A stretch of 64,000 bases of DNA from Melitaea cinxia (lineage: Eukaryota > Arthropoda > Insecta > Lepidoptera > Nymphalidae). The translations under genes were made by a program, and so were the position numbers. Location of the stretch: contig NC_059398.1 in NCBI RefSeq assembly GCF_905220565.1, forward strand, positions 7,215,177 through 7,279,176. The letters are read 5' to 3'. Under the pieces are notes generated by a model that saw nothing but the letters and a program-made list of their open reading frames with translations, was not told the DNA's origin and ran no database searches. This document shows, piece after piece, positions 8,935 to 17,964 of this stretch (within the stretch, counting starts at the first letter, position 1; every line of letters begins with the position of its first letter).

Positions 8935-10155
8935 TTAAACGTCGAAGGTCTCTAGTACCGCTGCCATGCGGTCTAATTGTGTGCGGACTTCGGCTAAGTA
9001 AGCCTTCATCCGTTTGACCTCGTCTTTCATGGGAGTCGGTTCGACTACCGACTGTGTGGGGATAGCCTTTACGTAGGATAAAGGCTTGTTCCAAGCGTTA
9101 GCCTTAGGGGCTGTGCTTGCGGCCTGAGGGGCCTTATTGTGGGTCGGGGGGGCTTTCGAAACTACCTTCTGGGTTTTGATGCCTGCCTGTTGGGGCTTAG
9201 GAGCCTCCTGTGGGACCGGCGATACCTCTGTGGTGGTTCCAGGGGTCGGCTTCCTCTTTTGAGAGGTCGCTCTACCGCGCGTTTCCCTCGGGCGACGCTT
9301 ACGCGGTGCCCGCGGGCAACCTCGGTAGTTTGCGGGGTGTCCGTCTTGCTTGCACAACACGCAACTGGGTGGGACTTCGGGGTCGGGGACCTTACGGGGG
9401 CAGTCTGTGGTGCCATGGTCACCTAGGCACTTAACGCACCTAGGATTTGCGTAACAGTTACGGGCGGAGTGCCCGTAGAATTGGCAGCGGTGACACTGGC
9501 CGGGTTCGCCCCGGTTTTTGGGGACCTCTACGGTAAGCCCGGAGAGGTGGCAGACGGTTTTAATATTGAATATGGTTTTCCCCTCAGGGGAGAGGTCGAG
9601 TACAACTAGTACCATGGGATACGGCGCTTTCGTACGCGGATGGTACATGCGCGAAACTTGTTTTACCGGGTATTTTTGGCCTAGGAGGTCCGTCTTAATG
9701 TCCTCCGTGTTTAATTCTGCGGGTAATCCGCGGATGACTACGCGTAGTTGACGTTCGTCTTCTAACGCGTATGTATGAAAGGAAATTTTCTCCTGTCTAA
9801 GGAGAGACGTAAGGCGACGGTGGGTCTCAGAGTCTTTGACAGTTACTCTGATGCCCTGGTACGTAGTTTTTGCCGTTTCAGGGCAGATATTTTTTAACTC
9901 CATTTTTTTTGAAATGGAACACCATGCCGCTTTGTCCTGGACGTAGACTGGCGGTGGCTTTTTAGGCGCACGGGCGGACGAGGGCGCTGAAGGCGCGGAG
10001 AGCGTTTGACTCGCTGAAGTGGTGGGGCGTATTGCGGGGGGAGCCGCGGGAGCGGCGGGTGTGAGGAGTGCGGGGACTTCGCTGCGTGCTGTGTTCGCGC
10101 AACGTTTTGATGGCAGCGGCGTTATAGAGGCCTTGACCTTTTTATGTATTTGCAT
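8935..10155 (-). CDS. Jockey-type ORF1 (gag-like, zinc knuckles), 5'-truncated
   Basis: The reading frame is 406 codons and encodes a nucleic-acid-binding gag-like protein. A Pro/Ala-rich N-terminus is followed by an RRM-like middle (VVIRGLPAELNTEDIK) and then a zinc-knuckle cluster: CHRCQFYGHSARNC, CVKCLGDHGTTDC and CVLCKQDGHPANYRGC. The tail is basic and Pro-rich. The apparent start (ATG CAA ATA CAT) is exactly the 12-bp target-site duplication, so these four codons come from host DNA and the element begins at the following AAA. The natural N-terminus is therefore missing. It lies 7 nt upstream of ORF2, as expected for coupled LINE ORFs. Confidence 0.87.
   Translation of the reverse strand: MQIHKKVKASITPLPSKRCANTARSEVPALLTPAAPAAPPAIRPTTSASQTLSAPSAPSSARAPKKPPPVYVQDKAAWCSISKKMELKNICPETAKTTYQGIRVTVKDSETHRRLTSLLRQEKISFHTYALEDERQLRVVIRGLPAELNTEDIKTDLLGQKYPVKQVSRMYHPRTKAPYPMVLVVLDLSPEGKTIFNIKTVCHLSGLTVEVPKNRGEPGQCHRCQFYGHSARNCYANPRCVKCLGDHGTTDCPRKVPDPEVPPSCVLCKQDGHPANYRGCPRAPRKRRPRETRGRATSQKRKPTPGTTTEVSPVPQEAPKPQQAGIKTQKVVSKAPPTHNKAPQAASTAPKANAWNKPLSYVKAIPTQSVVEPTPMKDEVKRMKAYLAEVRTQLDRMAAVLETFDV
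10144..10155. repeat. Right TSD of the Jockey-type LINE
   Basis: ATGTATTTGCAT is identical to 34-45. On the minus strand it reads ATGCAAATACAT and supplies the start codon of the ORF1 reading frame. Confidence 0.8.
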
Positions 10156-10238
10156 AAAAAATGGTAATATTTATATAAAATAATTTACAATAAAAAGTAA
10201 GTATCACAATAGTTGATTAGTTTTTATGACCAATCGCA

Positions 10239-10560
10239 GATGTTTATTGTCTAAGCCTTGCGTCTCTTTCTCGCGCGTGGCTCTCTTTTTCCGCGCGTGC
10301 CGCTGTCGATGACTCATGCGCTTCGTTGCGAGTCGGAGGCACGGTAGCGCGGAGCGATATCTATAAATAGATCATACGTTCCCGCGTCTCGCCCTTTTCG
10401 GCGGCGATCGGCGCGGCGAACGGATCTCTGACGTGTACTTCACTCGGCGTCGGCGTGATTGTACTTCGTGAAGATATCCATGAAGAATACGTGCAAGTTA
10501 GCTTGAAGACTTCTGTGAAGATCTGTGCATGTGATTGCTGGTGCATCCGCTTGCATGGTG
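10239..10560 (+). promoter_or_regulatory. GC-rich promoter-like region (AP-1-type site and TATA box)
   Basis: This GC-rich stretch stands out in AT-rich surroundings. It contains TGACTCA (10310-10316) and TATAAATA (10362-10369), followed by a GC-rich segment where a transcription start would fall (around 10390-10400). No clear ORF follows; the short frames downstream look random. Together with the two stem-loops at 10580-10636 it could be an isolated LTR or the promoter-leader of another element. No flanking LTR partner or primer-binding site was found, so the identity is open. Confidence 0.4.
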
Positions 10561-10579
10561 TGCTGTGCTATTTTCCAAC

Positions 10580-10595
10580 AGTTCTTTTCAGAGCT
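10580..10595 (+). other. Histone-mRNA-type stem-loop, copy 1
   Basis: AGTTCTTTTCAGAGCT can fold into a 6-bp stem (one G-U pair) with a 4-nt TTTC loop. This is the same architecture as the replication-dependent histone mRNA 3' stem-loop (GGCTCTTTTCAGAGCC). It is preceded by CCAAC. No histone ORF is nearby. Confidence 0.5.
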
Positions 10596-10620
10596 AACAA
10601 TCTTGTTTCACGAACAAAAC

Positions 10621-10636
10621 AGCTCTTTTCAGAGCT
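10621..10636 (+). other. Histone-mRNA-type stem-loop, copy 2
   Basis: AGCTCTTTTCAGAGCT forms a perfect 6-bp stem with a TTTC loop and lies 41 bp after the first copy. It is preceded by ACAAAAC. The two copies belong to a degenerate 41-bp tandem duplication that also shares TTTCACGAACA. Purine-rich sequence like a histone downstream element was not clearly seen. Confidence 0.55.
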
Positions 10637-10661
10637 ATGTGCTTTCTGTTTCACGAACACG

Positions 10662-11040
10662 TCAATGTATCTTGGTAACGGTAATGGTTTGAGGTTATGA
10701 ATGGTGAAGGTATTTTTAAGGTAAAGGTTAAATGGTAAAGGTATCGGTAAGGTTAAATGGTAAAGGTATCAGGTAAGTTATCTTGAAGCCTCATTGAATT
10801 ACTATTACTACTTATGTAATAATAGTTCGATGTGGTAGGTAGCCACAGTATCATCAAAAGGTTGACAATCTGTGAATACGGCTGTCTACACCTGTGTGAG
10901 CGCAACGGCAATATGTTTATACGCGAGCGACAAAGACAAAAAATGAGGGGTCAATGTACGAAATTCTTCGTGCTCCGCGTCCGTAATATACCCGTCGTTA
11001 CAGCGGGCGTGACGCCGACACCGATTGAGTGACTAAATAA
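10662..11040. other. Non-coding repeat-like region
   Basis: No supported gene. It contains short tandem GGTAAAGGTTAAATGGTAAAGG-like units (about 10700-10780), a small inverted repeat ACTATTAC/GTAATAATAGT near 10800-10825, and a GC-richer segment (10850-11035) that looks like a dispersed repeat. Short frames here look random. Confidence 0.4.
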
Positions 11041-11146
11041 AGATCCGAACCCGTATCCATATCCGCGGATATTGACACTAAATATCCGTATCCGGATCCG
11101 TATCCGCGGATACCTATACATTTTTGACGATCCGGCACATCACTAA
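11040..11146 (-). repeat. hAT-like terminal segment with GGATAC-type subterminal repeats
   Basis: On the minus strand this reads TAGTGATGTGCCGGATCG followed by multiple copies of ATCCGCGGATA and GGATACGGATCC-like motifs. CAGTGATG/TAGTGATG-type ends with short subterminal repeats are typical of hAT-type DNA elements. A related end starts at 31291. The opposite end was not found, so this is a partial copy. Confidence 0.45.
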
Positions 11147-12284
11147 TTATAATATATGTGACTATTCCAATTTTGTGTAAGATACATATAACCAAAACTT
11201 TTTATATATTTTAAGTTTTTATTTTTTATTTATATTCTGTAATTGGTCCAAGGGAAAAAAAACTTAATAATAATCATGCATGAAATTTTAAATTCAATTT
11301 TTTTAATTAAATTGTAAATGCATGGAATAAAAGACTTTTTAATTTTTTTTTTATTGTTTTATTTATTTATCCTTTGCTTTCTTCGTATAGAATTGCACAA
11401 TTAGGGGCAGCTTTAAATACACAACACCTGCCGCAGGCAGGAAGCCTGAATTAGTGTAAACTATGAAAATTAATTACAAAAGTTCTTGTTGAAATTACAG
11501 TAAGAATAAAATATAATTTTGTGAAAAAATCAAGTCACAGTTTTTCTTAATTATTATTACAGTAGAAGATAATTAATGTATACATTTCAAATGTAAGACG
11601 TAGATTGTTGAAGCAGAGGTTACTGACACTTCTCATTTTCTCATAGAAAACACGGTACCACGCGACCACTATTTACAAATCTGAGTACATAAAAACAATG
11701 ACAAACTGAAAAAAACATGGCACCCAATCGTCACACAGCCGGCAAAAAAAAAATCGTTTACATGTGCGTCATATATGTGTACATTTAAGTACGATTTATT
11801 TCATCACAACAGCGACTGTTTCAAATATGGCCGTCTTTTGTCTGTACCTAGGTAATAATACCTAGGTAATAATACTATCAAATAAAAGAATAAGTATGAT
11901 CAAAAACAATTTAATTTAATTTAATCGGTGTATCGCATTCAGTTCGTTAGTTATATCCACGTTATGCGTACCCAAACACAAATATATATTATGTATATAC
12001 ACTTATCGAATGGAGAAGCCGACAATAATAAACGAGAAAGATTATCCCACCAAAAACATTTTCATGTAAAATGTTGCCAAGACGAGATCATATGGCTCGC
12101 ACTGTCAAAAAGTTATCAGATCTCACGTAGAGCCAAGCTTCTAACTCTACACGTCCTAACTCTACAAGCCCTAACTTCACAAACTCTACACCTTAGTCAA
12201 AATATGTGGCTTGGCCGTTTCGTTACTACCGGCTGCCGATGTTGTAGATGTCACTATCGCGCACCTTGTTACTGATAACTTTAC
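11147..12284. other. AT-rich region without a recognised gene
   Basis: I see no supported coding sequence. There is a small 14-bp tandem duplication (TACCTAGGTAATAA twice) near 11845-11872 and a run of degenerate CTCTAC/CTAAC repeats near 12135-12195. The open frame at 11928-12275 has no domain I recognise. Confidence 0.5.
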
Positions 12285-12440
12285 CTGCGGTTGTCTGGAA
12301 GAGATTGCTTAAAGCAATAAGACCACCTTTGCATGTTGTCAGTGTAAAGTGGATTATCCCTAAGAGTTAGACATATACCACCGCGGACTTTTTTGTATAT
12401 CTTTTTAACGTGTAGAATACTGTACTACATTTATTTAATT
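12285..12440 (+). repeat. SINE-like remnant ('gcgataagaccgcctttg' family)
   Basis: GGAAGAGATTGCTTAAAGCAATAAGACCACCTTTGCAT-like sequence matches the better copy at about 17200-17350, which ends in AATAAAGTATA. It is a degenerate 3'-type fragment of a dispersed short repeat. Confidence 0.45.
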
Positions 12441-12481
12441 TATCTCGTGGAGTTCAGCCATCGTTTGCAATGTAAGCGCCA

Positions 12482-12927
12482 AAAAACGAAAAAAAAACCG
12501 ACTTCAATTATATCGACAAGTAATACAACGTAAGTAGACAAAAAAATAGACAAGTAAATACGCGTTATCAAAGATTACTCAAAAAGTTGTAATCAGATCT
12601 CGATGAAATTTAAATGTGACCACATGATAAGCATCAGCTTTCGATTGAATTAAAAATCATCAAAATCGGTACACCCAGTAAAAAGCTATGCGGTATAATA
12701 CAACGTAGGTCGACGCAAAAATAGTCAATTAAAAACGCATTATTAGACATAACTCAAAAAGTATTTCTTAGATCTCAAATACATTTAAATGGGAACAAAT
12801 GACACGCACCACCTTTCGATTATAAAATAATTGTCGAAATCGGTTCACCCAGTCAAAAGTTCTGAAGTAACATACATTAAAAAAAATACAGTTGAAAAAC
12901 CTCCTCCTTTTTTGGAAGTCGGTTAAA
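12482..12927 (+). repeat. Dispersed repeat family A, near-complete copy
   Basis: It begins with AACGAAAAAAAAACCGACTT and ends with GGAAGTCGGTTAAAAA. Other copies in this window are at 13622-13795 (-), 17572-17780, 31949-32300, 39308-39930, 48432-49105 and partial minus copies at 49110-49200 and 49270-49385. Complete copies carry a terminal GTTTGCTCGCAAAC hairpin, which is missing at the left end here. No ORF is present, so it is non-autonomous. It may be a Helitron-like or other non-autonomous family; the class is not settled. Confidence 0.7.
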
Positions 12928-13190
12928 AATGTGTTTGTTTACGACATCACATTAGAAACCTCTAAAATTATTAGTGTTTCTTTATTATATCATGCACGAG
13001 ATATTAGGTTTCTATAAACCTTGTTCTTGACTCACTCCATCTAAAAAAACCGCATCAAAATCTGTTGCGTAGTTTTAAAGATCTAAGCATACAGACAGAG
13101 GAAAACGACTTTGTTTTATACTATGTAGTGATTGAACTGAAAAAATAAGTCAACGCAAACAAAGTTAGGTCAGGTAGCAGACAAGACAAT
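12928..13190. other. AT-rich region with degraded repeat sequence
   Basis: No gene seen. The stretch around 13040-13105 (AAAATCTGTTGCGTAGTTTTAAAGATC, then CAGACAGAG) resembles the degenerate 3' parts of RTE-type repeats that are common in insect genomes. Confidence 0.35.
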
Positions 13191-13345
13191 ATAAGTGTCT
13201 AAAAATGGAACTGGCCAAACATGCTATTTTTATTTTAATTATCTTAATGTAACAACGTCAACCTGCGCATTAACAACTGACTGATTCTTATCTATTCGTA
13301 AAAGTATAACTTTTCCACTATTTTCTTTATTTGTTTGATTTAGCT
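13190..13345 (+). repeat. Dispersed repeat C, copy 1
   Basis: It shares an extended segment (from the 'aaaatggaac' stretch through 'aacgtcaacctgcg' to 'aaaagtataacttttccacta') with the minus-strand copy at about 37125-37260. The class is unknown. Confidence 0.5.
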
Positions 13346-13444
13346 ATTTAAATTTTTATCTTCAAATATATTTATCTACTAAAAAATAATACCAAAGAAT
13401 TATTTTCATTGCGTTAAAAATAATTGTAAAACAAATTTTAATTA

Positions 13445-13600
13445 AAATATATGTCGGCGTGGACGCTAATCGGCCTTCAATATTAAAAGTTTTGATTGAT
13501 ATTATAAAACTATGTTTCTAATTGATTAGATTAAAATTAAATGTTTAAATGTTTTTAATTAATGAACGGCATCCTAGTCATTTATTGTCTGTTTTGTAAC
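13445..13600 (+). repeat. Dispersed repeat B, copy 1
   Basis: The sequence starting GGACGCTAATCGG and ending near GAATGAACGGCATC-like bases is shared with 40440-40585. There is no coding content. Confidence 0.5.
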
Positions 13601-13621
13601 TTAGTTAGTTATTATTCCTTT

Positions 13622-13795
13622 TTTAACCGACTTCAAAAAAGGAGGATATATATATAACTCGAGGGAAACCCTCGAAAATCGAAGTAACGACTAGTGTGTT
13701 TGTTATTTTTTTTTTTCGTCTACTTACGTTGTTTTACTTGTCGATGTAATTTAAGTCGGCTTTTTTTTCGTTTGCGAGCAAACACAATTATGTAT
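13622..13795 (-). repeat. Repeat family A, internally deleted minus-strand copy
   Basis: It begins TTAACCGACTTCAAAAAAGG (the reverse of the family's right end) and ends with CGTTTGCGAGCAAACACAAT, the hairpin end. Most of the ~600-bp interior is missing. The ctcgagggaaaccctcgaaaa palindrome near 13658 corresponds to the 'gagtttccctcg' segment of full copies. Confidence 0.65.
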
Positions 13796-13799
13796 ACTA

Positions 13800-13975
13800 A
13801 TATTATAAAGAGGTAAAGCTTTTAACTTTATTTGTTTGTACGGGGTAATGTTCAAAAATACTGACCCGATCATGAAATTTTTTTCACTAACAGAAAGCTG
13901 GATTCAGCAGTGATATAGGCTATATTTTGTTGTCACTGAACAAAAAATTCAGTGAAAAGTAATAATTAGTATATG
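13800..13975 (+). repeat. Degenerate RTE-type repeat fragment
   Basis: It is read as a repeat from its 'tattataaagaggtaaag ... tgatataggctatatttt' layout, which resembles widespread insect RTE/SINE 3' fragments. No ORF. Confidence 0.35.
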
Positions 13976-13984
13976 TAGCTGTTT

Positions 13985-14085
13985 GGCTATGGCAGTAAAG
14001 AATTTAGCCACACCCTCTCTTCCTGTGGCTGTCGTAAGAGGCGACTAAGGGATAACACAGTTCCACTAAACTTTGCACTTAAAGT
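13985..14085 (+). repeat. Repeat E (SINE-like), truncated copy
   Basis: GGCAGTAAAGAATTTAGCCAC ... GTAAGAGGCGACTAAGGGAT matches the longer copies at 26818-27145 and 37920-38258. It breaks off directly against the transporter exon-7 copy at 14086. Confidence 0.65.
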
Positions 14086-14240
14086 TGCCAGGCTATCACC
14101 ACTTATTACAGTGTTTGTTGTTAATTTATTGAATATGGAATTTTACCCAACCTGTCTACGACAATCAGGAATCGCATTTGGAAATGGACAGGGACAGTCT
14201 CCACCGCGATTTCTTTTATTGTCTACTTGGTAAAATTTGT
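14086..14240 (+). pseudogene. Displaced copy of transporter exon 7 (OCT/SLC22 gene fragment)
   Basis: GCCAGGCTATCACC...TATTGTCTACTTGGTAAAATTTG closely matches the minus-strand transporter exon at 22226-22425, including MEFYPTCLRQSG and the bases following the splice donor. The copy is in the opposite orientation, about 8 kb away. Keeping intron sequence after the donor points to a DNA-level copy rather than a retrocopy. It carries a change after AFGN that breaks the frame, so it is non-functional. Repeat E abuts it on the left and repeat D on the right. Confidence 0.85.
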
Positions 14241-14249
14241 AAATGTTTT

Positions 14250-14475
14250 TTTTAACCCCCCGACGCAAAAAGAGGGGTGTTATAGGTATAACGTGCCTGT
14301 GTATCTGTGTATCTGTCTATGGTATCGTAGCTCTCAAGCGGATGAATCAATTTTCGTTTAGTATTTTTTTTTGTCTTAAATAATTTTAACTCGAGTGTTC
14401 TTAGCCATGCCTGATGAAAATCTATTCAGTCGTTTGAAGATCATCAGCTCTTTTCTAGTTAATGAGGGGATCTGA
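14250..14475 (+). repeat. Repeat D ('cccccgacgcaaaaagaggggtg')
   Basis: It starts CCCCCCGACGCAAAAAGAGG, followed by TGTATCTGTGTATCTGTCT and then a 'cgatttt...tcagctcttttctagtt'-type body. A second copy lies at 43585-43785 on the minus strand, and a fragment of its start at 36845. No ORF; a dispersed insect repeat of unresolved class. Confidence 0.55.
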
Positions 14476-15855
14476 CTAATTTCCTTATGTCCGATCGATT
14501 CATGCTCCGGACGCTACTCACAAAGGGCCGCCCCAAATTGTCCGCAAAACAAAAACTTGCTGGACATATTATATGGTTTTCGAATGGGGTGGGGGGAGGT
14601 CTAAAAGGTATTTTGCCCCAGATGCGAGTTAAGCTCGCTACGTCACTACATTTTAGGGTAAGGTTTAGATTTTGAAGGTGGGCTTTGACTTTAGTATATA
14701 AACTAAAACTAACTTATTACTATAAATACCGTCCTAATATTTTAGACGTTAAAAAGGACAAAATAAAAGCAAAATTAAATTTTTTAAAAAACCCCTAATT
14801 TTAAAAAAGTGTCGTGGCGTCGAGAGACCGCTAAATGAGAAAAGCAGGTATAGTCGCAGATTACAACAAAAGAATTTACTCCGAGTTATTTGTTGATGTG
14901 CTGTCAATAATTATTCAATTTTATTTTAAACCATTACCTTCTTAATAATTAATGTAATAGGTATACCTATATTTATTTGTATATTTATTAATACGATAAA
15001 ACATAATATAATTGGTATGTATTTATTTGTGTATTTATTTATTTATATATTTATCTTATATACCTAGTACATGACTGTTCCGCTGACTTTGCGTGGCCAC
15101 CGGGCAGCTCATAGAATTAACTCCGTGAGACAAAACATAGACATTAATGTAATAATATACTGTGTGAGAATCAGAAATATACCAGCCTCAAATCGGCAAC
15201 ACGTTTCTCATTTTATTTCTTAAGTTTAAATATTAGTAGTTTGTTTTGTCCAAGAGGGAAAGCTTGACTGGCGCAACTGGTAGGATCGCTTCGATAAAGC
15301 TGTGCCGTCTTTCATATAATTTCGAGTGTCCGAATTCGCCTGGAATACGTGAGTGCGACGCGAATAGCTGTGAGGCGATCTACGAACCAACAATATTTGT
15401 CGAGCTCTACCAAGAAAATCGAGTATGGGAGGAGCGGCCGGTTGGTGAATAAAACTCTTTACCTTCCTCATTATTTCTCCTGTATTTTTCATAAAAAGGA
15501 TTTTTTTAACGTATTATAAAATTAAATTTAGTTTTTGTTATTATTGGAATCGAACATCTTTCATTATAACTTGACTGGTTATTTAGTATCAAACAAAGGT
15601 GACTTAGTATAAAACTCTATTAAGTGCCTGATTGGTTATAAAAAAAAATATATTGTTTTTAATTTAATGTTTTTGGAGATAAACTAACTCTATTAAATTC
15701 CAGATTAGTTATTAAGAATTTATATTGTTTCATTTAATGTTTTTAAAGATAAAGAATTGTTCTTAAAATCGATCAACTTTAGTCATGTGTCGTACGTAGA
15801 GATTATAATTTTATATTGTTTTACTATTTTATCTTATGTAACTTTTATACCATTA
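14476..15855. other. AT-rich intergenic region without a recognised gene
   Basis: No supported gene on either strand. ORFs near 14487-14675 and 15226-15492 are short, show no domain and are probably chance. Tandem ATTTATTTGTATATTTATTA-like tracts occur near 14965-15060. Confidence 0.5.
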
Positions 15856-16020
15856 CTAGCTGACCCCGCAAACGTTGTTGTGCCGTATATGTTATTAACC
15901 CTCGTAATCCCCCCCCCCCCCCTAAAACTTAGGGGTATGAAAAATAGATGTTATAACTGCAAACTAAACAATACTATTTTGTTAAATTCCACGCGGACGA
16001 AGTCACGGGCACAGCTAGTT
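15856..16020. repeat. RTE-related short repeat pair with poly-C tract
   Basis: It begins CTAGCTGACCCCGCAAACGT (plus) and ends ACGAAGTCACGGGCACAGCTAGTT (minus-type end), enclosing a 14-nt C run at 15909-15922. Similar sequences are at 20740 and 27155. These 'ctagctg...gacttcgtc' ends are typical of short insect RTE-derived repeats. Confidence 0.5.
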
Positions 16021-17190
16021 AAAAATAAATCGACTCTGGTTTTTTAAGTAATCGAAAGCTTTATGAATACCACTGAAGTTTTGAATGGAAATCCACTATA
16101 GTAGAAAAACGATTGGAAATTGTTGATTCCGCGTTGAAACAACTAGCCTCCTAGGACAATGATTGGATGTAACTAGGTTTAATATATTTGCCAATAACTC
16201 TTGCATTTAGCAGAATATCTATATTACACCAAAGTATTAATCCGAATTGTTTCACCCTTTAAAATTGATATCTGTAACTGAGAATTGAATACGTAGCGGT
16301 CGAGCAAAACTTAATAAAAATAGAGGAAACTATTATTATTAAGTATTACCTTAAGCAAAACCAGATCACGTTTATACTGTAGATTCCGCTTACCGATATC
16401 ATTACTGACATACTATAAGATCTAGTCATTACCAATTTTCCGTGTACCACAAAATATAATCTTTTCCATTTTCCGCAAATATCCCCCTACCTGTTGATGA
16501 AGGGAATGAAACATCTACCGATCGTGAAACCGTGTCAACCGCTTGCTAATGCAGACCAGTCCTGTGCGCTGAACATAATCTGGCGCCATACCACGAACTG
16601 ACCTTGCACAACTGATAACATTCCAAGACAATGTCGTATATTGCAAGCAGCACCAAATTAGCTTTGAAGATGTGAGAGTACAACCAATAGCACCCACAAA
16701 CTGGATATTATTCTCAAAGCTGAAAACTACTCTTACAACGACCTTCATCAATGAAATAAGTAAGCACCCTGTCTACGTTACTTATGTCATGAACATCAAC
16801 GAGCCGTGTGATGTTGAGATGCAACGAATTAATTTAGACGAAGTGCTCGGCAGCGAGAGGTCTCCGCCTACTATGGCCATCAGGGCCTGGCACTGGGGTC
16901 CCCAAGCGACTCAGTCCTCTAGAGGGTGACGCGCCGTATCCATCAGAGTGCCACACTTATAGCAAGCAGGGGTAGCTTCCCTCCTAGCGATTTGATGGCT
17001 GCTTCATTAAGTACCTACTTAACGAATCAGCCATGTCCGGTAAGTACCTGTGTCAGCCTGAAGGCAGCACCCCGTGCCGTCTTCAACCCAGCCATTGAGG
17101 TTGGGACGTATTGCATTCAATGTCACAGAACCCGCCGCTGGGTACCTGGTATCAACCAATCGATAAGAACCCTCTGAGCCTAAGCCCTTA
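16021..17190. other. Unrecognised region, partly GC-richer, no gene supported
   Basis: The stretch 16500-17180 is less AT-rich than its surroundings and has several short open frames on both strands (16515-16751, 16672-16929, 16926-17177). None shows a domain, consistent splice sites or similarity I recognise. It may be a degraded transposon body. Confidence 0.35.
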
Positions 17191-17194
17191 TCTT

Positions 17195-17350
17195 ATGTTG
17201 TTTAAAATCTCCTCTAACCCAAGGCTATCTGGGAGAAGTCGCTTACCTAGCGATAAGACCGCCTTTGCGCATAATATTATTTTGTAAGTTTTATTTTTAA
17301 GATACCTATGGATGTTAACTGCTATAGACAATAAAGTATATTTCTACTTT
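17195..17350 (+). repeat. SINE-like repeat F with AATAAAGTATA end
   Basis: The element runs from the GGCTATCTGGGAGAAGTCG region through GCGATAAGACCGCCTTTGCG to CAATAAAGTATATT. A degraded relative is at 12285-12440. The AATAAA near the end suggests a polyadenylated transcript as its source. Confidence 0.45.
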
Positions 17351-17571
17351 TCTTCTTCTTCTCCTCTGATTGTGAGAGAAAAAGATCTGGCTTCCACGTT
17401 GTGTTCATACGAAAAAGTCGATCAAAGCAGTAAGGGAGAGAATTCGAAAAAATCCTGTTCGAAAATATAAGATTTTATTTCGTGAGATGGAGATAGCACC
17501 TAGAACAATGTCGCGTATTTTAAAAGGTGGCTTAATACTTCATCATTTCTTAACTGATAATTTAATAATTG

Positions 17572-17780
17572 TGTTTGCTAGAGTAAACGAAAAAACCGAC
17601 TTCAATTACATTGAGAAATAATACAACGTAAGTAGACAAAAAACATAATTAAAAAACGCACTGGTCGCCACTACGATTTTCAAAGGTTCCCTTTAGTTTC
17701 TCTAGGATGCCATCGTCAGGTCCTGATTTCCTGGTACCCATGGGATATCTCATTTCGAACAAAAAGAACCAGTAAAATCA
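17572..17780 (+). repeat. Repeat family A, 5' fragment
   Basis: AATTGTGTTTGCTAGAGTAAACGAAAAAACC opens the copy, so the hairpin is degraded here. It continues through the 'cgatttt...tttccctttagtttctc' segment found in complete copies (39540-39600 and 48735-48800). Confidence 0.6.
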
Positions 17781-17964
17781 AAATAAACGACGAAGCTATC
17801 CGCGAACACATTATATATGCCCGCGGCTTCGCCCGCGTTTAAATCAGTGAGTCAAAAAGTTTTCCCGGCAAACTTGCCACGATGTCCTTAGATGGCGAAG
17901 TGGCTTCTTCCGGACCGGGACAGATATAATATCATAAATAATGGTTCGTTATTAAACAGGTTTG

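Larger units (their letters stand above)
7465..10143 (-). mobile_element. Jockey-type LINE, 5' half (ORF1 and endonuclease part of ORF2)
   Basis: This is the continuation of the Jockey element at 46-1723. It is read on the minus strand from 10143 down: ORF1, a 7-nt gap, then ORF2 to the CR1 junction. The 5' boundary is set by the 12-bp TSD at 10144-10155. Because that TSD overlaps the apparent ORF1 start, the element is probably 5'-truncated inside ORF1 and carries no 5' UTR. Confidence 0.85.

Noticed and set aside
9139..9751. Several ORFs of 70-95 codons within the Jockey ORF1
   Set aside because: Shadow frames in GC-rich coding sequence; the minus-strand gag-like frame explains the region.
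16515..17177. Three short ORFs (78, 85 and 83 codons)
   Set aside because: No domain or splice logic; possibly a degraded element, not enough to call a gene.
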